Assembly (NCBI GenBank): GCA_035938215.1
Contig: DASZHC010000175.1
Location: forward strand, 1-5,909
DNA length: 5,909 bases
Direction of reading: 5' to 3'
Source: DASZHC01 sp035938215
GTDB taxonomy: Bacteria; Verrucomicrobiota; Verrucomicrobiia; Chthoniobacterales; JAFAMB01
The notes beneath the pieces are model-generated. The model was not told the origin of the DNA. It worked only from the letters and a program-made list of their open reading frames with translations, and ran no database searches. The translations under genes were made by a program, and so were the position numbers. Below are positions 1-5,567 of the stretch, in pieces; the stretch's first letter is position 1; every line of letters begins with the position of its first letter.

Positions 1-962
1 GGATTGTCCGCAATAAATTCTACGGCTCTAGTTTGGCCGACTGCCACCAGGGCCGTGTTGCCAGGCTCCTGGGCTGCCTCTGGGAGTGGAAAACCGTCCT
101 TTTCTATGATCTTCCAATAAAATCCATGCAGGTGGATCGGATGATGCTCCATCGGACTTAAATTGCCGAACCGGATTCTAACTCGGTCACCGTACTTAGC
201 CACTAGCGGTGCAGTACTTGGAAACGCACGACCATTAAACGTAAGGACATTAAAATCTGTCATTTCAGTCGGGACGGGACGCATGGTACCTACATCGATT
301 CTCCATTCACTTGACATCAACACGAAGTCGCGATCGGGCTTTGGACTAGTCGGGTTGCGAGGGTGAATGATAAACATCCCCATCATCCCGAGCGCTATCT
401 GCGTCATGTCGTCGGTGTGAGAGTGATACATACACGTTCCATGTTGACGAAGTCGGAACTCGTATTTGTAGGTTTCGCCCGGCTCGATTGGTTTCTGGTT
501 AAGTCCTCCCACACCATCCATCCCGTTTGGCACGAGTACTCCATGCCAGTGAATACTCGTGCTTTCAGGTAGCTTGTTTGTCACATAGATCCGCAGTCTG
601 TCCCCTTCTACAGCCTCAATCGTTGGGCCATGAACCTGACCGTTGAAGCCCCAGCAATGAGCGCGAAGCCCGGGCGCGAATTCGTGATCAACCTCTTCAG
701 CGATGAGATGAAAAACTTTGACGCCTCCGATCACTTTAAAGGGCAGCGTAGATCCGTTGGGCGTGATGACTGGAGTATAGTCTTTGCCGGGTTCACCAGG
801 AGGATAGTCCTGCTGATCCGATTGAGCGTTTCCATTCATTTTCTGAGGACTCTCGTGCGGTTGGCTAGGCTCCGTTTCTTCTGCGGAAACAGTAGTAGCG
901 CCCAGCACGGCTGCGCCTGCAGTAACAACCGCGTTAGAGAAGAACTTGCGGCGAGATATCAT
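1..962 (-). CDS. Tat-exported multicopper oxidase, N-terminal 320 residues (partial)
   Basis: This is a periplasmic multicopper oxidase, probably oxidising Cu(I) to Cu(II). It runs off the left edge of the window. The protein starts MISRRKFF, a twin-arginine motif (R4 R5), followed by a hydrophobic stretch and a likely cleavage site after VSA (residue 27), so it would be exported folded. Copper-ligand motifs are visible: HWHG at 138-141, HSH at 180-182 and HHPIHLHG at 273-280. The final HCH...H...M motif must lie beyond the edge. The HPIHLHG block is much nearer the N-terminus than in 600-residue CopA, so a short form of roughly 430-460 residues is inferred. A Met-rich stretch (ALGMMGMF, 190-197) follows HSH. 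The ATG lies 17 bases after the TolC stop with a weak AAGAAG ribosome site (972-977), which fits a shared operon. The family call is firm. The substrate is inferred from family and context. Confidence 0.93.
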   Translation of the reverse strand, partial: MISRRKFFSNAVVTAGAAVLGATTVSAEETEPSQPHESPQKMNGNAQSDQQDYPPGEPGKDYTPVITPNGSTLPFKVIGGVKVFHLIAEEVDHEFAPGLRAHCWGFNGQVHGPTIEAVEGDRLRIYVTNKLPESTSIHWHGVLVPNGMDGVGGLNQKPIEPGETYKYEFRLRQHGTCMYHSHTDDMTQIALGMMGMFIIHPRNPTSPKPDRDFVLMSSEWRIDVGTMRPVPTEMTDFNVLTFNGRAFPSTAPLVAKYGDRVRIRFGNLSPMEHHPIHLHGFYWKIIEKDGFPLPEAAQEPGNTALVAVGQTRAVEFIADN

Positions 963-979
963 AACTTTTTGCTTCTTGG

Positions 980-2404
980 TTAATTATTCTTGGCTGGCCT
1001 AGACAGCCTTGGATTTAGAACACGTTTGCCGTCTTCCAGTTGGCGCGGATTCAAATTACCGCCCACAGCTTGTTCGAGTTCCGCTCGGCTAATCCAGTAA
1101 TCCCTGACCGCCTCAAGGTATTCGCGCTCGGTACGCGCCTCTTCGGCTTTCGTGCTAAAGAGCTCAAAATTCTGAATCTCCATCGCGTTATACTGCGTGA
1201 GACTTTCTTTGAGGATTCGACGCTCGCCTGGCAAAAGCTCGTCTCGATAGAAACGAGCGATCTCTCTTTTGCTGGTGAGTTCGTCCCGCAGCTCTCTGAT
1301 CTGAGAGCGAACGTCAACTGCCAATGCTTCGAATTTATCCTGCGCCTGCCTTAAAGCGGCTTCACTTCTGGCGATCCGCGCTTGACCTTGATTGAAGATC
1401 GGTAACTCGATTGCGAATGTCGGCCCAGTTCGGGTTTGCGCATCTGTTTCCCGTTCGCTATTGACCCCGAAATCCAACGCCCCCACGAGCCGGAAGCTTT
1501 TAGTCAGTCCAAGATTCGTAACCTGGCCCGTGACCTGGAGGTAGTCCGCCTGCAAGTCCAACCGTTGGGATATGGCCAAGCGTTCGAGGCCTCTCATGGG
1601 AAAGTCTGAACTCGGCACCTCGGGCAGTTCACCGGCGATTTGCCAGTCGGTATCCGCGCCCCACAATCCAAGCAGACGATTTAACCGCTCACGATCTCGC
1701 CGGATTTCGGCCTCCGTTGAGGCCACATCCAGCCGGGATCGGCTATAGCTTGCCTGCTGCTGAGCCAGCGCCAAATCCGTGATATTTCCAGCTTCATGCT
1801 GTCTCTGGGCTAGATCCAGCGAAGCGACGTTAGTATCTACTATCACATGGAACCGGCTCAAGAGCTGCTGGGAAGCTTGCAGCGAATAGAAAGCGCTTTT
1901 GACCTGTGCGACCAGTTCAAGAGTGGCATCCGCTACCCGAAGAGCCGCCGCTTCTAGCTGCTCTTTTGCGACCCGCTTTTTGAGCGGAATCATGATGATG
2001 CTTAGAAAGTCAATGGCCGCGCCATAGTCGATGTAGGTGCCGGAAGGCGGCTTATCCGGGAATCGTATTGCTAAATCGAACCTTGGATTCGGGATAGTAG
2101 CAGCTTCTATTAGGTCAGCGGCTGAAAGGCCAATTTCCTCGAATGTCGCTTGCAGCGAGCGATTGTTTAAAAGCGCAATCTGAACGGCGACATCGACCGT
2201 CAAAGGCTTGCGAAGAAGCTGGCGCGCGTCTTGCAGAGCTTGTTCATGCGCCGCTTGATCCTTTTCCCAACGAACAGTTTTTCCGCTGCGTTCCTGAACC
2301 GATTGCTGGACACTTTGAAACGCCCCTTCTTTGTCGCGGGCAAAACCGGCCGGCGAAATCATCGCCAAAATTGATGAACAGGTCACAAGCCTTGTAATGG
2401 TCAT
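980..2404 (-). CDS. TolC/CusC-family outer membrane efflux channel
   Basis: A 474-residue outer membrane factor that would form the trimeric exit duct of a tripartite efflux pump, here probably for copper or silver. It has a hydrophobic N-terminal signal peptide with likely cleavage after GFA (residue 22). A Cys at residue 9 is not in a lipobox, so unlike E. coli CusC it is probably not lipidated. A preamble of the form SVQERSGKTVRWEKD (35-49) precedes the first OEP repeat, which starts at LTVDVAVQIALLNN (68-81). The stretch AQRQHEAGNITDLALAQQQA (199-218) matches the conserved helical hairpin of this family. The second repeat ends around residue 450, and long heptad-like helices are evident throughout. 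Length is normal for the family. The ATG at 2404-2402 has no clear Shine-Dalgarno, so translation may depend on coupling to the lipoprotein gene 36 bases upstream. The oxidase follows 17 bases downstream. The family call is firm; metal specificity is inferred from neighbours. Confidence 0.93.
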   Translation of the reverse strand: MTITRLVTCSSILAMISPAGFARDKEGAFQSVQQSVQERSGKTVRWEKDQAAHEQALQDARQLLRKPLTVDVAVQIALLNNRSLQATFEEIGLSAADLIEAATIPNPRFDLAIRFPDKPPSGTYIDYGAAIDFLSIIMIPLKKRVAKEQLEAAALRVADATLELVAQVKSAFYSLQASQQLLSRFHVIVDTNVASLDLAQRQHEAGNITDLALAQQQASYSRSRLDVASTEAEIRRDRERLNRLLGLWGADTDWQIAGELPEVPSSDFPMRGLERLAISQRLDLQADYLQVTGQVTNLGLTKSFRLVGALDFGVNSERETDAQTRTGPTFAIELPIFNQGQARIARSEAALRQAQDKFEALAVDVRSQIRELRDELTSKREIARFYRDELLPGERRILKESLTQYNAMEIQNFELFSTKAEEARTEREYLEAVRDYWISRAELEQAVGGNLNPRQLEDGKRVLNPRLSRPAKNN

Positions 2405-2440
2405 GTGCTATTAAATGGTAAGAGTTGATGATGGCGGGGG

Positions 2441-2716
2441 TTATTCCTTGGGCATGTTCATGCCTGGCATTTGATCCATTTGCCCTTGTTGCGGCGTGGG
2501 GGTCGGTGCCGCCTGCTGCCGTTGAGCCGCTTCCGCGAAAATCTGTCGAGTTTTCGCCGTAAGATCGTCGGCTGCAAGCGGGTTACGAGGGGGTCGTAAA
2601 GTGGCTTCAGGCGCTGATGGACTAGCCGGGTTATCCGCTGTGAGCGGCGGTGGAGGGGCCGTTGCACATCCCAAAAAAAGACCCAAAGCGCCGGCCAATA
2701 TAGAATATCGATTCAT
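2441..2716 (-). CDS. Small Met- and Pro-rich lipoprotein of the copper cluster
   Basis: A 91-residue predicted lipoprotein. The hydrophobic leader ends in LGLFLGC, with Cys17 as the likely lipidated residue. The -3 position is Phe, so the lipobox is not ideal. The mature part is largely disordered: a PPPP run, then DNPASPSAPEA (28-38), a motif type I associate with small proteins beside metal-efflux genes. A short helical segment follows (about 50-69), then a C-terminal tail with four Met within nine residues (80, 83, 86, 88). Such Met clusters can bind Cu(I), so a periplasmic copper-buffer or delivery role is inferred, not shown. The ATG overlaps the stop of the upstream membrane protein by one base (TAATG). 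It has a good AGGA ribosome site (2723-2726) six bases before the start, so the two are probably co-translated. It is small and of unknown function, but signal, ribosome site and coupling make it a credible gene. Confidence 0.8.
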   Translation of the reverse strand: MNRYSILAGALGLFLGCATAPPPPLTADNPASPSAPEATLRPPRNPLAADDLTAKTRQIFAEAAQRQQAAPTPTPQQGQMDQMPGMNMPKE

Positions 2717-3225
2717 TATTTGTCCTGGTGATCGGGTGCAGAAGTCGGAGTCGGAGTTTCACTCGGCCGAAATTCGGGATGCCGTACTTGGCCGCCGGCC
2801 TGCGCAATGTAGACAGCAAGCCCGGAACAGATTAGGGCCGCCGCGAGCGTCACCGCAGCCAGGGGAAAGCTCGTCTTTGGCCACTTGATCGGTACGAGCA
2901 AACCAGCGATCGCGAGTAGGGCCAAAAAATAGAAGGCGCCGATAGTCTTTTCAGCGCGATCCATGTGCTCGTCCAGCGCTTCGGCGCCGGCATCATCGGC
3001 CATGCCACGGATTGCTTTGTACGCTCTCTGTCCGCTCACCAAGACGGGGTACGCTGAAGCACCGGCAAGGAGTGTGATAATGAGCGCCGTTATCTGGGCA
3101 GCTCGGCTCCGGAGCACAAGCGAGATCGCCAGGGCTAAGGCTGCTAAAATCGTGCCGTAAATCGGCAAGTGATTTAGGACGACGTGGATATATTCAGGTT
3201 TTTGGAGAAGATCGATTTCGGTCAT
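2716..3225 (-). CDS. Four-helix inner-membrane protein, DUF2231-like
   Basis: A 169-residue inner-membrane protein with four predicted membrane segments at about 20-38, 43-62, 97-112 and 121-141. The first is preceded by HVVLNHLP (14-21), which places two His next to the membrane. A loop contains DEHMDRAEKT (85-94), and the last helix is followed by AGGQVRHPE (143-151). These paired membrane-edge His residues and the GGxxRHPE ending resemble DUF2231-type proteins, some of which are thought to bind haem. A haem or copper redox role is only an inference. The C-terminal tail is Pro/Thr/Ser-rich. The ATG at 3225-3223 lacks an obvious ribosome site, and a short ACAA/TTGT inverted repeat sits immediately upstream (3227-3236). 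It overlaps the lipoprotein start by one base, making it the first gene of the compact block membrane protein - lipoprotein - TolC - oxidase. Reality as a gene is well supported; function is not known. Confidence 0.82.
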   Translation of the reverse strand: MTEIDLLQKPEYIHVVLNHLPIYGTILAALALAISLVLRSRAAQITALIITLLAGASAYPVLVSGQRAYKAIRGMADDAGAEALDEHMDRAEKTIGAFYFLALLAIAGLLVPIKWPKTSFPLAAVTLAAALICSGLAVYIAQAGGQVRHPEFRPSETPTPTSAPDHQDK

Positions 3226-3226
3226 G

Positions 3227-3236
3227 ACAAAGTTGT
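3227..3236. promoter_or_regulatory. Short ACAA/TTGT inverted repeat before the membrane protein
   Basis: ACAAAGTTGT lies one base upstream of the start codon of the four-helix membrane protein and shares ACAA/TTGT half-sites with the repeats at 3836-3854. The arms are only 4 bp, so chance is quite possible. It is recorded because the same half-site precedes two neighbouring genes of the cluster. Confidence 0.2.
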
Positions 3237-3362
3237 AATGGACTCAAAACAGGTTCTTGGAATCGACGCATTCGGATACACACCCGTTGGTGGAACAGAA
3301 CGCGAGTGCGATAGCTCAAAACAATCCCTCGGCCCTGCGGGTCGCACGAACGACGGGACTGC

Positions 3363-3379
3363 CCTGCCGAGCAGGCAGG
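3363..3379 (-). terminator. GC-rich hairpin after the Cys/His-rich gene
   Basis: A perfect 6-bp stem CCTGCC/GGCAGG with a five-base loop lies ten bases past the TAG stop (3391-3389). No T-run follows on the minus strand, so it is not a classical intrinsic terminator. It could slow transcription or protect the upstream mRNA end. Confidence 0.3.
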
Positions 3380-3388
3380 AAGCCTCCT

Positions 3389-3814
3389 CTAAGACACGAT
3401 TGGAGGAGCATTCTCTCGAAGAGAACGCTGGAGAACCGTCTCGACGAAAAAGCCCGGCGCTGGAGGCCCGGTATCGTATTCTGTATTCTGAAGTACGTTG
3501 GGAGAAGCTTCTGGTAAAATGAAATGCCCTGTCGGTAACAAATGAAGGGCAACTAAGACCGGCTCAATCTTTGCCTTCGCTAGATCAATTTTTGAGCTCT
3601 GCAGCCCCTGGCAACAGCCCAGCATGACAGACGAACCGCGTTCGGCGCCATCAGATTTTTCGGAATGATTCGCGCACGTACACGTCGAAACGGTCTTACT
3701 CTTGGGCTGATGCATCAGCCCTAACAGGCAATGGTTCGTAGCAGTCAACCAGGCGAGAACAGCCACCACGGCAACTGTCCCGTTAAGAGATCTCGCCTTT
3801 GTCAACCAATTCAT
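3389..3814 (-). CDS. Exported or membrane-anchored Cys/His-rich protein of unknown function
   Basis: A 141-residue protein with one N-terminal hydrophobic segment (about 13-26) that could be a signal peptide or an uncleaved anchor. It is followed immediately by potential metal ligands: H28-C29, H35, C45-x-C47, H50, and C67-C68 in GCCQGL. The Pro-rich C-terminal part ends with TGPPAPGF (115-122) and VLQRSLRENAPP (127-138). I recall this ending in uncharacterised Verrucomicrobiota proteins but cannot name a family. The ligands and copper-gene neighbours suggest metal binding, possibly as a periplasmic copper sponge or sensor; this is inference. The ATG has TAGG five bases upstream, and a near-palindromic operator-like sequence lies 15 bases before the start (3830-3841), so the gene probably has its own regulated promoter. 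A 6-bp stem hairpin follows the stop. The frame is preferred over plus-strand frames because it alone shows a signal segment and patterned ligands. Confidence 0.7.
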   Translation of the reverse strand: MNWLTKARSLNGTVAVVAVLAWLTATNHCLLGLMHQPKSKTVSTCTCANHSEKSDGAERGSSVMLGCCQGLQSSKIDLAKAKIEPVLVALHLLPTGHFILPEASPNVLQNTEYDTGPPAPGFFVETVLQRSLRENAPPIVS

Positions 3815-3829
3815 GAGGACCTATCGACC

Positions 3830-3854
3830 CTACTTTTGTAGATCCCTTTTACAA
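3830..3854. promoter_or_regulatory. Candidate operator: clustered TAC/GTA inverted repeats
   Basis: CTACTTTTGTAG (3830-3841) is a perfect 4-bp inverted repeat with a TTTT centre. Its core TACTTTTGTA differs at one base from the TACAnnTGTA box bound by CopY/BlaI-type repressors. The TTGTA inside it (3836-3840) also pairs with TACAA at 3850-3854 across nine bases. The cluster lies 15-40 bases upstream of the Cys/His-rich protein start, where an operator would act. No such repressor gene is in the window, so identity is an inference. Confidence 0.35.
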
Positions 3855-3922
3855 CTCAAAAACCCCGGGCACGCGGCAGCGGTTTTCGACCACCGGCGCT
3901 CAATCAATCCAGACCGGATCTA

Positions 3923-4357
3923 CTACATGCCTTTAAAGGCAGAATCAGGGTCCTCGGCCTTCAGCTGGTCAAAGGCGCTTTCAACACTTTTGAGCGCCTC
4001 TTCCGCCTTCGCTTGATTGCCTTCATCAGACGCGCTGTGTAAATCAGTGACTGAACTATCCAATTGTTTCAAAGCCGTGCTGACCTTTTGACCTTTGTCC
4101 CCGCTCAGCATGCTGCTGTGTCCCTTCAGCGTTCTGATCGGCGACCTGATTTTCATGCTCGGCTCATGGATCGCGTGAAGGTTCTTCGATTGAACAGCCG
4201 TTTCCATGTCTTTGACCGATTGCTGGATCGCAGCCCATGCTTTCAGAGCGCCGCCTTTTTCTTGTGCCCACATTGCTGGAGAGCTGATCCCCAACCCGAA
4301 TGCTGTCAGAAGTCCTAAAATGAAGTTTGTCCTGAGTTTCAAAAACTGCGTATTCAT
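3923..4357 (-). CDS. Secreted small helical protein with His/Met residues, metal-cluster accessory
   Basis: A 144-residue exported protein. The reading frame is open back to 4663, but I place the start at the internal ATG 4357-4355. A typical signal peptide begins exactly there (MNTQFLKLRTN, hydrophobic core 12-24, cleavage after AMWA at residue 31), and an AGAAGGA ribosome site sits at 4361-4367. The spacing, three bases, is rather short. The mature part appears wholly helical and resembles a periplasmic four-helix bundle. Possible ligands are H61 and H64 in NLHAIHEP, H80, H107, M51, M68 and M83. The LHAIHEP block and the later GNQAKAEEAL (113-122) resemble helical proteins I associate with metal-efflux loci, but no named family can be assigned. 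Proximity to a sigma factor remnant recalls CnrX-type metal sensing, which is speculation. The alternative is that it is translated as the C-terminal part of a 246-residue sigma-region-4 fusion starting at 4663. Confidence 0.75.
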   Translation of the reverse strand: MNTQFLKLRTNFILGLLTAFGLGISSPAMWAQEKGGALKAWAAIQQSVKDMETAVQSKNLHAIHEPSMKIRSPIRTLKGHSSMLSGDKGQKVSTALKQLDSSVTDLHSASDEGNQAKAEEALKSVESAFDQLKAEDPDSAFKGM

Positions 4358-4360
4358 TAA

Positions 4361-4367
4361 TCCTTCT
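4361..4367 (-). promoter_or_regulatory. AGAAGGA ribosome binding site for the internal start of the helical protein
   Basis: On the minus strand AGAAGGA precedes ATG (4357-4355) by TTA. Together with the signal peptide beginning at that ATG, it argues for independent initiation of the secreted protein inside the longer open frame. The spacing is shorter than ideal. Confidence 0.5.
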
Positions 4368-4379
4368 AACGGGGCTTGT

Positions 4380-4823
4380 TTACGAATCCCGCAAAAAATC
4401 TCTAAAAACCCGCTTTTGTCCATTTTTTCCAAGAGGAACTTTCGGCCGCGATAAACCTTCGTCTCGACTGCCTTTGGAGAAATGCCGAGTAGTTGTCCGG
4501 TCTCGGCCTGGGAGAGCCCTTCCAATGCGGTTAAAATGAGAGGGCTTTTAAGCTGCTGGGGCAGTTCACCGATCGCCTTATCTAAGACCCGCAATTTTTT
4601 GCGAACTTGTGCCCTTTTTGTCTGGTCCTCCTTGATTCGATAGGAGTTCCTTTTGCCCTTCATTTTCCTCGGCAGGCATATCCGTGGATATCGTCTGGGA
4701 GGAATAGCGATAAAATTGGCTTCTTGAATGATCCCGACACAGACTAAGCGCGATATGGTACAGCCAAGTTACGATTTGGCTCTTGGCCGAAATTTTCCGA
4801 CAGCTCAGCTCTGATTCATCCAT
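4380..4823 (-). pseudogene. ECF sigma factor remnant: N-terminally truncated and frameshifted
   Basis: Two overlapping frames together encode the later half of an ECF-type sigma factor. From the ATG at 4823 one frame gives SQIVTWLYHIALSLCRDHSR, matching the end of region 2 (usual form TWLYRIARNLCRDHLR), then runs into a linker and stops at 4578. The frame open from 4663 supplies region 4: IGELPQQLKSPLILTALEGL, then QAETGQLLGISPKAVETKVY, the recognition helix-turn-helix. One frame change within about 4578-4663 would rejoin them. The first 40-50 residues of a normal ECF factor (regions 2.1-2.2, which hold the core-polymerase contacts) are absent: an in-frame TAG lies just upstream, behind a purine repeat. 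The region 4 frame has no stop of its own and continues into the secreted protein; a shift to the next frame would end it at TAA (4380-4382), which I used as the nominal end. A single sequencing error could explain the inner frameshift but not the missing N-terminus. Confidence 0.72.
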
Positions 4824-4845
4824 CTTCTTCTCTCTTCTCTCTTCT
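4824..4845 (-). repeat. Purine-rich heptamer repeat before the sigma remnant
   Basis: The plus strand reads as a pure CT tract containing two tandem TTCTCTC units plus a partial unit; on the minus strand it is an unbroken GA tract ending at the ATG of the sigma remnant. It could act as an extended ribosome-binding tract. It is also a slippage-prone sequence exactly where the sigma factor's N-terminal half is missing. Confidence 0.6.
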
Positions 4846-4861
4846 AACTACCGGCTGGCGA

Positions 4862-5329
4862 TCATCGGCCCGTGCCAATATACCGGGCGATGTAAGATCC
4901 GAATCGCGCCACTCTTCCCCGATTTGGAGTATCGACGGACACGTAACCTTGATTGCTGACGAATCGTCCCGTTTTTGTATCGTAGATCATAATGCCAGTG
5001 AGCTCCAGATCACTGAAGCTGCCCTGGTGATTTCCGTGGGCATACCAACTAGTGGTCGTCTCGGAAAACATGAGTTTCGGCCCGATGCCTGGATACGAAG
5101 TCAAACTTGACACTTCTACGGCCAAATACCTCGGTTCTGGTCCAAAGCGCGTCGCTTTTCGCTCCCAAAACCTTTTCGCTCGGCTTTCAGCGAGCTGAAT
5201 TTCGTTCGGCTTTGCAGAGTAGGTATCGATCGCAAAATTCCGATTGTCGACTTTGTCGGCCCCGATTGCCGGAGACACCGTGAGAAGAAACGCAAAAAAA
5301 ATGGATCCGCTACGCCCCACAAAAATCAA
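4862..5329 (-). CDS. Secreted protein of unknown function, TTG start
   Basis: A 155-residue exported protein with a signal peptide (hydrophobic core about 9-19, cleavage likely after AIGA at residue 24). The mature protein has a mixed helix-then-strand pattern. A helical KRFWERKATRFG segment (52-63) is followed by YLAVEVSS (68-75), IMIYDTKTGRFV (113-124) and a C-terminus ending ARYIGTGR. This strand-rich layout with a MIYDTKTG turn resembles uncharacterised secreted proteins I recall from Verrucomicrobiota. No enzymatic motif or metal-binding cluster is evident. The start is TTG, chosen because AGGAG (5334-5338) lies four bases upstream and the signal peptide begins there. An in-frame GTG at 5320-5318 is the alternative but has worse spacing. 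A 45-codon ORF ends within the ribosome site. It ends 38 bases before the sigma remnant, so the two may once have been co-transcribed. It is a real gene with good confidence; function unknown. Confidence 0.75.
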   Translation of the reverse strand: MIFVGRSGSIFFAFLLTVSPAIGADKVDNRNFAIDTYSAKPNEIQLAESRAKRFWERKATRFGPEPRYLAVEVSSLTSYPGIGPKLMFSETTTSWYAHGNHQGSFSDLELTGIMIYDTKTGRFVSNQGYVSVDTPNRGRVARFGSYIARYIGTGR

Positions 5330-5333
5330 CTAT

Positions 5334-5338
5334 CTCCT
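5334..5338 (-). promoter_or_regulatory. AGGAG ribosome binding site that sets the TTG start
   Basis: Read on the minus strand, AGGAG is followed by ATAG and then TTG (5329-5327). This near-consensus Shine-Dalgarno is the main reason for choosing TTG as the start of the secreted 155-residue protein. It shares two bases with the TAG stop of the short upstream ORF. Confidence 0.65.
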
Positions 5339-5474
5339 AAATGGAAAACGATTCATTTCGTCCACTCCGCTCGATCAGCAGCACTACGGATTTTATTAGC
5401 TGGGATAATAACCGTTGCTCAACTTTCTCCGGCAGAATCACCTCCTCAACCAAAAAAATCTGATAGCTTGCCAT
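5337..5474 (-). CDS. Possible 45-residue leader ORF
   Basis: An ATG-started 45-codon ORF whose TAG stop (5339-5337) overlaps the AGGAG ribosome site of the following TTG-started gene. The product reads as a plausible amphipathic helix (EKVEQRLLSQLIKSVVLLIE, 16-35) with no signal peptide, and I recognise no family. In its favour are the tight coupling geometry and coding-like composition. Against it, only AGG directly abutting the ATG could serve as a ribosome site, it is short, and a 40-codon plus-strand frame overlaps it. It may be a leader peptide, a degraded gene remnant or chance. Confidence 0.3.
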   Translation of the reverse strand: MASYQIFLVEEVILPEKVEQRLLSQLIKSVVLLIERSGRNESFSI

Positions 5475-5567
5475 CCTATTTCTAAACGCTAAAAAACCGA
5501 TAGCAGCGATCGCGCTGGGATCTATATTCGTCGGGTTCTCTAGGGTTTCACGTCGGAATCACCGGGC
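5475..5567. promoter_or_regulatory. Divergent intergenic region before the RND pump
   Basis: Together with the doubtful 45-codon ORF, this 93-base stretch separates the minus-strand genes from the plus-strand pump. TATATT (5523-5528) is a possible -10 box for the pump, but the sequence 17 bases upstream (ATAGCA) matches TTGACA at only three of six positions. A GCGATCGC palindrome lies at 5506-5513. No adaptor gene or regulator is encoded here. Confidence 0.25.

Larger units (their letters stand above)
3226..3388. other. Intergenic spacer between Cys/His-rich gene and efflux block
   Basis: A 163-base gap on the minus strand containing the hairpin at 3363-3379 near its upstream end and the ACAA/TTGT repeat next to the downstream start. 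It probably holds the promoter of the membrane protein - lipoprotein - TolC - oxidase block, but I could not pick a convincing -35/-10 pair. The plus-strand open frames crossing it lack a ribosome site and recognisable product. Confidence 0.4.

Noticed and set aside
630..983. Plus-strand open frame of 117 codons
   Set aside because: It is antisense to the multicopper oxidase, whose signal peptide and copper motifs are unmistakable; the plus-strand product has no recognisable features.
1040..1354. Plus-strand 104-codon and minus-strand 88-codon frames within the TolC gene
   Set aside because: Both are shadows of a clearly recognisable outer membrane factor in another frame.
3184..3522. Plus-strand frames of 112 and 86 codons across the spacer and the Cys/His-rich gene
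   Set aside because: They lack a ribosome site, signal or family resemblance, and the opposite frame has a signal segment and patterned Cys/His residues.
3815..3922. Intrinsic terminator after the helical protein gene
   Set aside because: A short T-run follows CCCGGGG on the minus strand, but I could find no stem with a proper loop directly before it.
3929..3940. Perfect palindrome GCCTTTAAAGGC at the end of the helical protein gene
   Set aside because: It has no loop, so it cannot form a useful hairpin; it lies in the last codons of the gene and has no T-run after it.
5341..5463. Plus-strand 40-codon ORF starting at 5341
   Set aside because: It has no Shine-Dalgarno and a Ser/Thr-rich low-information product, and is better explained as the antisense of the minus-strand leader ORF.
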